Shown in pieces: positions 32,924 through 41,439 of a stretch of 64,000 nt of DNA; position 1 is the first letter of the stretch, and each line of letters begins with the position of its first letter. The translations under genes and the position numbers were made by a program. The notes beneath the pieces were generated by a model. That model was not told the DNA's origin, made no database searches, and saw only the letters and a program-made list of their open reading frames with translations. Origin of the DNA: Lacticaseibacillus suilingensis (GTDB taxonomy: Bacteria; Bacillota; Bacilli; Lactobacillales; Lactobacillaceae); contig NZ_BOLV01000016.1 of the NCBI RefSeq assembly GCF_016861845.1, forward strand, positions 1-64,000, read 5' to 3'.

Positions 32924-34747
32924 TTAGTTCTGCTTCTCAAACTGGGCGCGGATTTGCGCAATGCCTTTTTTATCCCCAGAGAAAATAATATGGTCGCCGA
33001 GGTGAATCTGGGTGTCGCCATGTGGAGCGATAAAATGGTTGTCTCGGAAAATCTGACTGATGGTGATATCGTTGACGAACGGCAGGTTTTTGACTTCGAG
33101 GCCGGTGAAGCGCCGGTTGTTGACGACAATTTCGAATATACCGGCTTCGGTGTCTTCCAAAATCTTCAGCGTCGATGGCGTTTCGATCAGACTACGGAGC
33201 ATGGCAATGTTGGTTTCAAAGGTGTTGTAGATTTCCACGCCTTGCGCGGCTAGGTCGTCGTACTCGGAATCACTGGCGTTTTTGGCTTCGAAGCGCGCGA
33301 TGATCCGCGGCACCTTCGCTGCCAGCGCCCATTTGGCCAGCGCCACGTTCTTGGTGTGGTCGAAGTAGGCCAAGGTCACAATGTCGGTATCAAAAGCCTG
33401 GGCTTCGCGCAACGTGGCGTCATCTAACTGCGGCAGCAGCGTGACGTCAACTTCGGAGTTGTAGGTTTTGTATTTTTCCGGGTCGTCGGTGTACAGGTGG
33501 ACATCATACAAGCCCTTACTCAGTTGCTGGGCAATCGGCACCGTGGTGAGGTTGGCCCCGATGAAGTGCACGCGGGTCTTCTTGAAGTCCTCTTTTTCTG
33601 CCACGTAGAAGGTGTTGAACAAAATCGGCGAGACGATGCAGGTGATCACCGCGGCCAGCGTGAAGGCGCCGCTTTGGGTGGTGCTGATGATGCCCAAATT
33701 GCGGCCCACGGACAGCGCGGGGATGACCAGCGTGATGGTGGTGGAGGTCAAAAACGTTCCTGCCAGCGCGTTATGCTTGCGGAACCGCAGCATCAGCAGT
33801 GGCACCAGCGCGACTTTGGCGGCGAAGAAACCAATCAGCAAAATCGGAATCAGCGCCAAACTCTTGGGTTCCTGCAGCAACTGGCGCAAGTCCATGTTGG
33901 CGCCAGTCATAATGAAGAAAATCGGAATGAAGAAGCCGTAACCTAGTGACGTCAGCTTGTCTTGGGTTTCCTCGCGCGGCTGGAGAAGCTTCATCACCAT
34001 CCCGGCTAAAAAGGCCCCGAGGATATTTTCCGCGCCGACGGACTCTGCCACGGTGACCAGCGTGACAATCAGGAAAAACGCTAACCGGATGTCAAGCTGG
34101 GTGGTGCTTTTATCGATTTGGGCAAACCACTGGTAAGGTTTGCGGAACCGGAGCAGCAAGACAATCGCCGCCAGGAAAATCAACAGAAGTAGCCAGACGC
34201 TGCGCGAGCTGGTGCCGTTCAGGTTTTGGTAAACGGTCAAGGCAATCAGCGGCAGCACCTCGCCCAGCGCCGCCAGCAGCAGAATGGTTTGGCCAAAGGG
34301 TTTGCTGAGCAGTTCCTTTTCTTTGAGCGCCGCAATGACCACGCCCAGCGCCACTGTCGCGAAAATAATCGCGGCGAACCCGACATGGGAATAGAGGCCC
34401 ATTAGCTTGAGCAAATAGCTGAAGCCGAGGGCGACGAGAATGATACTGCCGTAGCCGAGAAAAGCGAGCTTAGCGATGCCGATTTTGCCAGTGGTGTTCT
34501 TCTGCGGTTTAAATAAGGAAAAGTCGATTTCCATCCCGGACAGAAAAATCAGCACAATCACGCCTAGGCTGCGCAGCTCCTCCAGCACGCTGTTGGTGGC
34601 CACCCAGCCCAGCAGGCTTTTGCCCAGCACGATACCCACGATGATCTCGGCCACCGCGGTGGGGACGCTGTGAATGTTGAACCGCGCCATCAGCAGCGGA
34701 ATGAGTAGCGCCGCAAACAACACGACGAGCAGGGATGTACTTTCCAT
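32924..34747 (-). CDS. CPA2-family cation:proton antiporter with TrkA-N domain
   Basis: A 607-residue membrane protein. About 12-13 helices occupy residues 1-375 (starting TSLLVVLFAALLIPLLMARF), with FLSGMEIDFSLF and GAENILGAFLAG typical of the KefB/GerN/NapA-like exchanger fold. A cytoplasmic TrkA-N dinucleotide-binding domain follows (about 390-510, VHFIGANLTTVPIAQQLS), then a TrkA-C-like end (about 520-607). It exchanges K+ or Na+ for protons, gated by a nucleotide. GGGAGG precedes the ATG. Confidence 0.93.
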   Translation of the reverse strand: MESTSLLVVLFAALLIPLLMARFNIHSVPTAVAEIIVGIVLGKSLLGWVATNSVLEELRSLGVIVLIFLSGMEIDFSLFKPQKNTTGKIGIAKLAFLGYGSIILVALGFSYLLKLMGLYSHVGFAAIIFATVALGVVIAALKEKELLSKPFGQTILLLAALGEVLPLIALTVYQNLNGTSSRSVWLLLLIFLAAIVLLLRFRKPYQWFAQIDKSTTQLDIRLAFFLIVTLVTVAESVGAENILGAFLAGMVMKLLQPREETQDKLTSLGYGFFIPIFFIMTGANMDLRQLLQEPKSLALIPILLIGFFAAKVALVPLLMLRFRKHNALAGTFLTSTTITLVIPALSVGRNLGIISTTQSGAFTLAAVITCIVSPILFNTFYVAEKEDFKKTRVHFIGANLTTVPIAQQLSKGLYDVHLYTDDPEKYKTYNSEVDVTLLPQLDDATLREAQAFDTDIVTLAYFDHTKNVALAKWALAAKVPRIIARFEAKNASDSEYDDLAAQGVEIYNTFETNIAMLRSLIETPSTLKILEDTEAGIFEIVVNNRRFTGLEVKNLPFVNDITISQIFRDNHFIAPHGDTQIHLGDHIIFSGDKKGIAQIRAQFEKQN

Positions 34748-34820
34748 AAAACATGCCTCCCAAGCAAAGTTGAGCTTATTTTACCGCAACTTGGCCTAGC
34801 GTGCTTGCCCCTGTGCGGTC

Positions 34821-35036
34821 GCGGGAGGTGGCGGTGGGCTCCGCTTGTGGCGCATGGCCTGCTGTGCGGCCGGCCCGAGCCAAAAACCGGTCTCGGACCT
34901 AATTCCGGAGCCTCATTCTGAGTCTCCAGAATTGCCGCGAGGAGGACTGGTCAGCCTGAAAAACCACAGTCTGACTAGTCCTCCTCGGTTCACTGCTGGC
35001 CACGCGCCCCAAGCTCCGCCCACCGCCACCACCCGC
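34821..35036. repeat. Multibranched intergenic palindrome, copy 2
   Basis: Same layout as 30782-31016: outer GCGGGAGGTGGCGGTGGGC with GCCCACCGCCACCACCCGC, then GCTCCGCTTG/CAAGCTCCGC, an arm GAGCC-AAAAACC-GGTCTC, an arm AATTCCGGAG/CTCCAGAATT and a long arm GAGGAGGACTGGTCAG / CTGACTAGTCCTCCTC. Stem sequences differ from copy 1 but pairing is kept. Confidence 0.7.
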
Positions 35037-35193
35037 TAGATAACAAGAGGGTTTCCTGAGCTCATGCTCCACGGCTCGAAGCTGCAAAAATTTTCTTTAC
35101 TGGTCAACGCCTCGACCGGTTTGTGCAGCATCTGTAATTTTATACTGATTGGTCTATCGCTGTATCTAGGCAGAAACGACAACAACTACCGTA

Positions 35194-35349
35194 GGGCGGG
35201 GCAGCCGGAGCAGAAAGGGGCTCAGTGGTGAAATTGTTCTTAGCCAGTGGTCTTTACTGGCTTAGAACAAGCCGCGACTTTGAGACTCGCAGAGGCTCAA
35301 AGCGCTGGCCACCACGTTCCAGCCCCTTTCTGCGGAGGCTGTCCTGCCC
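35194..35349. repeat. Three-way-junction palindromic repeat, copy 2
   Basis: Near-identical to the inverted copy at 17151-17313 in its outer 28-base stem (CAGAAAGGGGCT/AGCCCCTTTCTG) and GTGGTG/CACCAC. The first hairpin reads TTCTTAGCCAGT/ACTGGCTTAGAA here, against GCCAAC/GTTGGC in copy 1, so both sides changed together. The second hairpin is CTTTGAG/CTCAAAG in both. Confidence 0.72.
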
Positions 35350-35387
35350 GGGCCGTTTCCCTGCAGAGAATCGTTGCGCTCCGGGAA

Positions 35388-35490
35388 ACCAACGCCGGAG
35401 TGGCTAGCTACGCTCCTGGCCTCACCGACAAAGAACGTCGGTAATGCCCAGAGCTAGGCTACCCATCCGGCTAAGACCGGTTCCCCTTCG
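35388..35490. repeat. Structured intergenic palindromic repeat
   Basis: TAGCTACGC (35405-35413) and GCTAGGCTACC (35453-35463) arms enclose GGCCTCACCGAC..GTCGGTAATGCC. The flanks AACGCCGGAGTGGC and CCATCCGGCTAAG are shared with the unit at 4789-4893. The inner stem CCGAC/GTCGG replaces CCGGC/GCCGG of the unit near 4960. Confidence 0.75.
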
Positions 35491-35567
35491 CAGCCGCTTT
35501 GATTGCGAACATATTTCACAAGTGGTATGATAGTACAACGATTATTTTCAATTAAGGGGGCGCGCCC

Positions 35568-37856
35568 GTGGATAAAGAAAAGCAGTTCGAACAAGCGCAT
35601 CTTGATCGGACGATGAAAGAACTAGACGCAGCCGATGATCGCCTGAGCCAGGAAATTGAGCGGACCAAAGCGGAAGAAACCAGTCTGAATAAGAACTTTT
35701 TTGCTGACACCTCAATTAACCTGTCCAATGACGCTGAAACCATCGAAACCGCGGCCAGCATCCAACAGCAACAACAGCTGCTGGACGAGCGCAGCAATGC
35801 CTGGCGTCAATCCACCATGCAACTGGACACGGTGCGCCGGCTGAAGGGCAATCCCTTTTTCGCGCGGATTGATTTTCAAGAAGGCCAAGAAAAACCCGAA
35901 ACCATCTACATCGGCCTCGGCAGCTTCACCAACAAAAACGGCAAGTTCTTGATCTACGACTGGCGGGCGCCGATTAGTTCCATCTATTATGACGGCGGCT
36001 TGGGTAAGGTGACCTACCAAACGCCAGACGGTCCGCAAACCGTTGACGTCTCCTTGAAGCGCCAGTTTGTTATCGAAAATGGCCAGATTCAAACCATGTT
36101 CGACACCACCGAAACCATCGGCGATCAGATGCTGCTGGAAGTGCTGAACGAGAAATCCGATACCCAGATGAAGAGTATCGTCACCACGATTCAGCGCGAA
36201 CAAAACCAAATCATTCGTGACACTTCAGCCGATTTGCTCTTTGTGCAAGGGGCTGCAGGTTCCGGGAAGACTTCGGCGGTGCTCCAGCGGGTGGCTTACT
36301 TGCTGTATCGTTACCGCGGCAACTTGTCTGCCAGCCAAGTCATTATGTTCAGCCCGAACCAGCTGTTTTCCGATTATATCGGCAACGTGCTGCCGGAATT
36401 AGGCGAACAGAACATGGTGCAGTTCACCTTCTATCAATATGTGACGCGCCGCGTGCCGAACATTCAGGTGCAAGATCTGTTCTCGCAGTTTGAGGCGAAG
36501 CTGACCAAACCGCAAAAAGCCATCGCCAAAGCCAAGGGCAGTCTGGCCTTTTTCAAGGCGACGGAACAGTACGCGCAAACCTTGGAAGCGGCCAACATGC
36601 GCTTCCGCGACATCAAGTTCCAAGGTAAAGTCTTCATTTCGCGTAAACGCATTGCTGATATTTTCTATAGTTATAACGAAAACTATCACCTGGGCAACCG
36701 CCTGAGCGCCACCAAGGAACGGCTGCTGTCGATGCTCAATCGCAAAGTGGACAGCGAAATGAAAGCCGACTGGGTCCAAGACACAGTCGAAAACCTCTCG
36801 GAAGAGCAGATCCGCAGCTTGCAGGAAAATGGTCAGAAGGAATTCAAGGATTCCGACGCCGAGTACAAGTTCTATGCCCGGAAAATCGTCATTGACGCTT
36901 TCCAATCCATTCAGCAGTCCATCGTCCGCAATCACTTCCTGAACGTGCGGGCGCAATATGTGCATTTCCTCCGCGAAGCACCGCATTACCTGAACCTGGC
37001 TGAGTACGGCCTCACCGCGGCTGAATGGGATGAAGAAGTCGACCAGTTTGTCGAAGCCTTCAAGGCCCGCCAGCTCACCATGGCCGACGCGACGCCATAT
37101 TTGTACCTGTATGATCTGATGACCGGCCGCCACGGCGAACGCAACATGCGCTACGTCTTCATTGATGAAATCCAAGACTACACGCCGTTTCAGCTGGCTT
37201 ACCTGCAGCGCAGCTTCCCGAAAGCGAAGTTCACCTTGCTCGGCGATCTCAACCAGGCAATTTTCACCAAGGAAAACTCGCATACGTTGATTGCCGATGT
37301 GTCCAAACTGTTTGATCCGGAAAAGACCCGCGTGGTGCAGCTGACCCGGTCGTACCGGTCCACCAAGCAGGTGACCGATTTCACCAAGGCCATTTTGAAA
37401 GCCGGCCAGAAAATCGAAGCCTTCAACCGCCAGGGTCCGCTACCGATTGTGTACCAGCGCGCCGATGAACAGGCGCTGCTGGCCACTTTGGTCAAGCAAA
37501 TCAACATCGATAACGCCGCCAAACAAACCACGGCCATCATCGCCAAGACCCTGGAAGCCGCAGAGCAGGTGCAAGCCGAGTTGCAACAAGCCGGCGTGAA
37601 GACCACGCTGATTCGCTCTGAAAATCAGCGCCTGGCCGCCGGCGTCATCGTGGTGCCATCGTATCTGGCCAAGGGGCTGGAATTCGATGCCGTGGTGCTG
37701 TGGCAAGCCAATGCCGCCAACTTCCACCACGAAGACGAACGCGAATTGCTGTATACCATTGCCAGCCGGGCGATGCATCGCCTGACCATTTTTGCCAGTC
37801 CTGCACTGTCTCCTCTGCTAGCGGACGTGCCAACTGACCTTTACGAAATGAAGTGA
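35568..37856 (+). CDS. helD: HelD-like UvrD/RNA-polymerase-recycling ATPase
   Basis: A 762-residue superfamily 1 helicase-like protein. The N-terminal coiled-coil (about 1-90, Glu/Gln/Lys-rich) precedes the ATPase domain, with Walker A VQGAAGSGKTSAVLQR near 227-242, Walker B-like YVFIDEIQDY, and motif ARSY-type LTRSYRSTKQV. HelD in Bacillus releases RNA polymerase from nucleic acid. GTG start at 35568 follows AAGGGGGC. The thioesterase gene starts four bases after its stop. Confidence 0.93.
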   Translation: MDKEKQFEQAHLDRTMKELDAADDRLSQEIERTKAEETSLNKNFFADTSINLSNDAETIETAASIQQQQQLLDERSNAWRQSTMQLDTVRRLKGNPFFARIDFQEGQEKPETIYIGLGSFTNKNGKFLIYDWRAPISSIYYDGGLGKVTYQTPDGPQTVDVSLKRQFVIENGQIQTMFDTTETIGDQMLLEVLNEKSDTQMKSIVTTIQREQNQIIRDTSADLLFVQGAAGSGKTSAVLQRVAYLLYRYRGNLSASQVIMFSPNQLFSDYIGNVLPELGEQNMVQFTFYQYVTRRVPNIQVQDLFSQFEAKLTKPQKAIAKAKGSLAFFKATEQYAQTLEAANMRFRDIKFQGKVFISRKRIADIFYSYNENYHLGNRLSATKERLLSMLNRKVDSEMKADWVQDTVENLSEEQIRSLQENGQKEFKDSDAEYKFYARKIVIDAFQSIQQSIVRNHFLNVRAQYVHFLREAPHYLNLAEYGLTAAEWDEEVDQFVEAFKARQLTMADATPYLYLYDLMTGRHGERNMRYVFIDEIQDYTPFQLAYLQRSFPKAKFTLLGDLNQAIFTKENSHTLIADVSKLFDPEKTRVVQLTRSYRSTKQVTDFTKAILKAGQKIEAFNRQGPLPIVYQRADEQALLATLVKQINIDNAAKQTTAIIAKTLEAAEQVQAELQQAGVKTTLIRSENQRLAAGVIVVPSYLAKGLEFDAVVLWQANAANFHHEDERELLYTIASRAMHRLTIFASPALSPLLADVPTDLYEMK

Positions 37857-37860
37857 GCTT

Positions 37861-38328
37861 ATGTTGATGTCGGAAACCCTGTCGGTGACCACGCATCGGA
37901 TTTTTCAGGGGCAAATGAATGAACACGCCAGCTTGTTCGGCGGCCAAACCGCGGCTTGGCTGGACGAAACCGCCAGCATCTCGGCGCATCGCTTCGCCCG
38001 CAGCAAAATGGTCACCGGCTCCTTGGACCGGCTGGTGTATGTGAAGCCGGTGCTCATCGGCCACGCTTTGATCTACACCAGTTTCGTTACCGGCTGCGGC
38101 AAGCGCTCGCTGGAAGTGTTCACCAAGCTGGTCGGGGAAGACCTCGACACCGGTGAGCAGTACCTGGCCGCCTGGAGCTTGATGACCTTTGTAATCAATC
38201 CCGGCAGCACACTGCCAAGTCTTGAAGCCGACCTGCCGCTTGGCGCTAAACTTGCGGCCGGTTACGCTGATCGCGTTGCCGCCAATCGCGCGGCGCGGCA
38301 GTCGATGCCGGACATTACCATCGACTAA
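37861..38328 (+). CDS. Hotdog-fold acyl-CoA thioesterase
   Basis: A 155-residue acyl-CoA hydrolase of the YciA/BACH type. The motif NEHASLFGGQTAAWLDETASISA contains the hotdog helix with its catalytic acidic residue, and VTGSLDRLVYVKPV and GCGKRSLEV are family features. It hydrolyses acyl-CoA to free acid and CoA. ATG at 37861 lies four bases after helD; an in-frame ATG at 37867 is an alternative. Ribosome site weak, suggesting coupling to helD. Confidence 0.9.
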   Translation: MLMSETLSVTTHRIFQGQMNEHASLFGGQTAAWLDETASISAHRFARSKMVTGSLDRLVYVKPVLIGHALIYTSFVTGCGKRSLEVFTKLVGEDLDTGEQYLAAWSLMTFVINPGSTLPSLEADLPLGAKLAAGYADRVAANRAARQSMPDITID

Positions 38329-38334
38329 CCAACG

Positions 38335-38357
38335 TCCTCTCCGGAGGGCGTTTTTTG
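38335..38357 (+). terminator. Rho-independent terminator
   Basis: ACGTCCTC pairs with GAGGGCGT around TCCG and is followed by TTTTTT. Confidence 0.75.
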
Positions 38358-38461
38358 GTGCGCGCAAACCCGTCTGACTGGACAAGCTATGACTGCATTC
38401 GTTTACAATTATATTTGTAAGGGATTATTAAATGCATAAGGTTTGGATAAGGGAGGACCCC

Positions 38462-41098
38462 ATGACAAAGGAAAAACGAACCCGCCGCCTCTGCGCCTCG
38501 CTGGCGTTGACGGTGCTGGCGAGCACCACCATTTTGACTGGCATGGCGCCAGTGGTGGCCCATGCAGAAGGGGAAACACCAGGGGAAGCGACCAGCTCGG
38601 TGCTGGTGACGCCATCGCTGGATGGTGCGGCGGCAGCACTTGATTTGCCAGCAGCGGGAGAAGCCGAAGGAATCGAAGCACAGCCTGAGGTTGAGAAGGA
38701 AGCAGACGAGGACGTTGAACACAATGCACCAGTTATGGAGATTCCGAACGGCGAAGTTGCGGCTGAATCGAATGCTGAACCCACATCAGCCGCCATCCCA
38801 GACGTGGCGGCTGATAGTTTGGCGGATAGCGATGATTCCGCGGAAGAGGCTGTGCCGCGAGTAATTGCCCGTGGCACCTGGGGTACCGTTGAGTGGGTTG
38901 TTAGCCTGGAAGGTGAACTGATGCTTAATGGCGGCACGGGCTCAGATAGTGAAGGGGGGTCACCATGGGTTGAATACGCTGATGACATCAAACAGGTGGC
39001 TTTCCTCGACACTGTCTATGCCCCAGCCAACAGTTCATCCATGTTCTCTGGACTTACCCGGGTCACTGAGTTCGTTAACCTTGAACGCTTGGATACAAGC
39101 AATGTCACTTCGATGAGGAATATGTTTTATGGCACCAACCGACTAGAGTCGATTGACGTTAGTAATTTTAATGTTTCCGGGGTTAAAGCTATGGGCTGGA
39201 TGTTTGGATTTTCAGGCGTAAAGTCATTTGACTTGTCAGCTTGGCACTTTAATCCGGAAGTTAATCTAGATCGGATGTTCGGCGGAATCAATTTGATCGA
39301 GGTAAATTTTGGCAATGCAGTATTTGATAATCCTCAAGCACCGTTTGAGCGCGAGGCCCGGCGTTCATCTGTTGATAAGCTGGTATTAGGCAGCCAAACC
39401 CGCTTGATTAATGTCCCAATCAAGGCTGGCATGCAATGGGAAGGGACAAACCTCGGCCACAAGTTCTTCGACCAATACGATGGCGGTTACGCAGACACTT
39501 ACACACTGACGCCTGCTCCTAAACATGGTACCTGGGGGACGGTAGATTGGTTGTTGGAAGATGATGGGACTCTGCTACTTGAGGGAGGAATCGGCGAAGA
39601 TACGGGGAGCCGTTCGCCTTGGTGGGCATTCGGAAGTCTGATTACCCGAATTATCGTGAATGGCGCAATTGAGGCACCAGAGGATTCAGAAGGCTTGTTT
39701 GCCGGCTTTTCTAACTTAGTCGAGATTGAGCACTTAGACCGGCTTGACGTTGCGCAGGTACAAAATATGAGGGGAATGTTCGAATACAATGGAAGTCTAA
39801 AAGACCTTCAGGTGGATAATTGGGACACATCTCAAGTAACGTCAATGGCATGGATGTTCAGCGGCTGTCGTAGCTTAGCGGAAATTCAGGTTGATAATTG
39901 GGACGTCAGCTCAGTTTACACATTTTATGGCACTTTCCAAAACACAAGTTCGCTTAGTAACCTTAATCTATTAGACTGGAATGTGGCCAGTTTGGAGGTA
40001 ATGGACAGTTTTCTTAAAGGAAGTGGTGTAGAGGAAGTCAATCTTTCTACTTGGTACGCAAAGGATCTGCAAGCTTATGATGTGTTCATTGACATGCCTT
40101 CGCTCAAATACTTGGATATTGGAAGTATCGGCTTTTCTCACTACTATTCTGGAGAATTGATCAACGGCGTAAACCAGCTGGAAACGCTTGTGGTGGGAGA
40201 TGATACCTATCTTAACCGTTTCTGGGCGCCGGACGGTCAGGTCTGGGCAGGTGAAATGACAGGTCATCAATTTGGTCGCCAATACAATGGTGGTTATAGC
40301 GATACCTACCACCTGCAAGCCGGTGAGCTAGGCTACGTAGGCATTTGGTTTGAAGATCATACGCTTGAAGATAATTGGTTTTTCCCGAGTGTTTTATATG
40401 GGGAACTGGGTGCGATGGCAGACCTCAGTCAACTTGACCTGCCAACGGATTATGAACTTGTGGATCCTAGTGAAAAGATAGAATTATTGGCCGTCAACGA
40501 TGACAATAATATTGAGTACAGAAGCGTTGGTATCAAACAAATACCTAAGATTACGACTCGGCGTATCACTTTTACGGGTTTGCCTGCAGGTACGCTCGAA
40601 GATGTCGTTCAGGAAGTGAAGTGGCATTGGAACTGGTATTGGCCAGGTGCAGATTATCGGGGAATCGCACGTGATGATGAGGAAACGCTGATTTATTTAC
40701 CGCAAAATCACTTTGAGGCCTTCACTGTGCCTGAAGTTCCTGGCTACAAGGCAGAGGTGACGACTGTGGACGCCCAACACATTGACACGAGTAATCCGAT
40801 CTTCGAACTGGCCAACGCTGAGGATGTAACAGTACACTTTACCAAGTTGTCAACTGGTGGTGGCGATGCCAATAACGGGAACAGTGACAATGGTAGTGGC
40901 ACTGAGACCGGCGGCTCAAGCACCAGCACTGAGGCTGGCGTAGCGGTGAGTGAAAATGCTAATACCAAAGATGTTGTTAGCACAGGCGATGACACGCTTC
41001 CGCAAACTGGTAGCGTGGCTGCAAGTGGTCTCGCCGCTTTGGGCCTAGGCTTGCTCGGTCTACTCGGCATTAACTGGCGTAAGCGTCGTCGCAGCTAA
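38462..41098 (+). CDS. BspA-type LRR surface protein with LPxTG anchor
   Basis: An 878-residue secreted, wall-anchored protein. A signal peptide (about 1-38, cleavage near AHA-EG) and an acidic Glu/Ala-rich region lead to two BspA/DUF285 blocks: each begins GTWGTVxW, contains repeats of the type LDTSNVTSMRNMFYG, and ends KFFDQYDGGYADTY or QFGRQYNGGYSDTY. A mucin-binding-like segment and Ser/Gly/Asn linker follow, then LPQTG, a hydrophobic helix and RKRRRS for sortase. Likely adhesion to host or plant surfaces. ATG 38462 follows GGGAGG. Its middle section is less GC-rich than the flanks. Confidence 0.93.
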   Translation: MTKEKRTRRLCASLALTVLASTTILTGMAPVVAHAEGETPGEATSSVLVTPSLDGAAAALDLPAAGEAEGIEAQPEVEKEADEDVEHNAPVMEIPNGEVAAESNAEPTSAAIPDVAADSLADSDDSAEEAVPRVIARGTWGTVEWVVSLEGELMLNGGTGSDSEGGSPWVEYADDIKQVAFLDTVYAPANSSSMFSGLTRVTEFVNLERLDTSNVTSMRNMFYGTNRLESIDVSNFNVSGVKAMGWMFGFSGVKSFDLSAWHFNPEVNLDRMFGGINLIEVNFGNAVFDNPQAPFEREARRSSVDKLVLGSQTRLINVPIKAGMQWEGTNLGHKFFDQYDGGYADTYTLTPAPKHGTWGTVDWLLEDDGTLLLEGGIGEDTGSRSPWWAFGSLITRIIVNGAIEAPEDSEGLFAGFSNLVEIEHLDRLDVAQVQNMRGMFEYNGSLKDLQVDNWDTSQVTSMAWMFSGCRSLAEIQVDNWDVSSVYTFYGTFQNTSSLSNLNLLDWNVASLEVMDSFLKGSGVEEVNLSTWYAKDLQAYDVFIDMPSLKYLDIGSIGFSHYYSGELINGVNQLETLVVGDDTYLNRFWAPDGQVWAGEMTGHQFGRQYNGGYSDTYHLQAGELGYVGIWFEDHTLEDNWFFPSVLYGELGAMADLSQLDLPTDYELVDPSEKIELLAVNDDNNIEYRSVGIKQIPKITTRRITFTGLPAGTLEDVVQEVKWHWNWYWPGADYRGIARDDEETLIYLPQNHFEAFTVPEVPGYKAEVTTVDAQHIDTSNPIFELANAEDVTVHFTKLSTGGGDANNGNSDNGSGTETGGSSTSTEAGVAVSENANTKDVVSTGDDTLPQTGSVAASGLAALGLGLLGLLGINWRKRRRS

Positions 41099-41159
41099 AA
41101 CAAAGGAAGCTGTCAAATCTACCAGCATAAATTATACCGCCTAAATGAATCAATCACTT

Positions 41160-41204
41160 GATGACCTGAGTCCAGACTGCAGCTGGATTCGGGTCATCTT
41201 TGCG
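41160..41204 (+). terminator. Rho-independent terminator
   Basis: GATGACCTGAGTCCAG pairs with CTGGATTCGGGTCATC with small mismatches, followed by TTTG. Confidence 0.75.
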
Positions 41205-41277
41205 TGATTTAATGCTTAGGCTTGCCTTTTCGTGACGCGTAGCTTACACTGCAGGTAAATCTAACAGAGAAGAGGGA

Positions 41278-41411
41278 TCCATTCGTGTTGAACTAAGACG
41301 CCATTGCAAAGTTGCAGTCAGCACCGGCTTGCCGGTGGCTGTGGTTTTGTGTCGTCTTAGTGCACGAATGATCACTCTGAGCGGAGCAGTCTCGCCAGAG
41401 GCTGCTTTTTG
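41278..41411 (+). promoter_or_regulatory. Structured leader RNA with terminator before ABC exporter
   Basis: CATTCGTG (41280-41287) pairs with CACGAATG (41363-41370), then CTAAGACG (41293-41300) with CGTCTTAG (41353-41360). Inside are a small TGCA..TGCA hairpin and CACCGG/CCGGTG (41322-41337) extended by CAG/CTG. Immediately after comes a terminator, AGCAGTCTC..GAGGCTGCT with five T (about 41385-41409). This aptamer-plus-terminator layout is that of a riboswitch or similar attenuator. It matches no class I can name. Confidence 0.65.
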
Positions 41412-41439
41412 TGTATTTGGCGGCACCAGGAGCCGAAAG

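Noticed and set aside
41329-41439. Longer N-terminus of the ABC exporter
   Set aside because: It would be encoded by the leader hairpins and terminator; ATG 41440 has AGGAG upstream.
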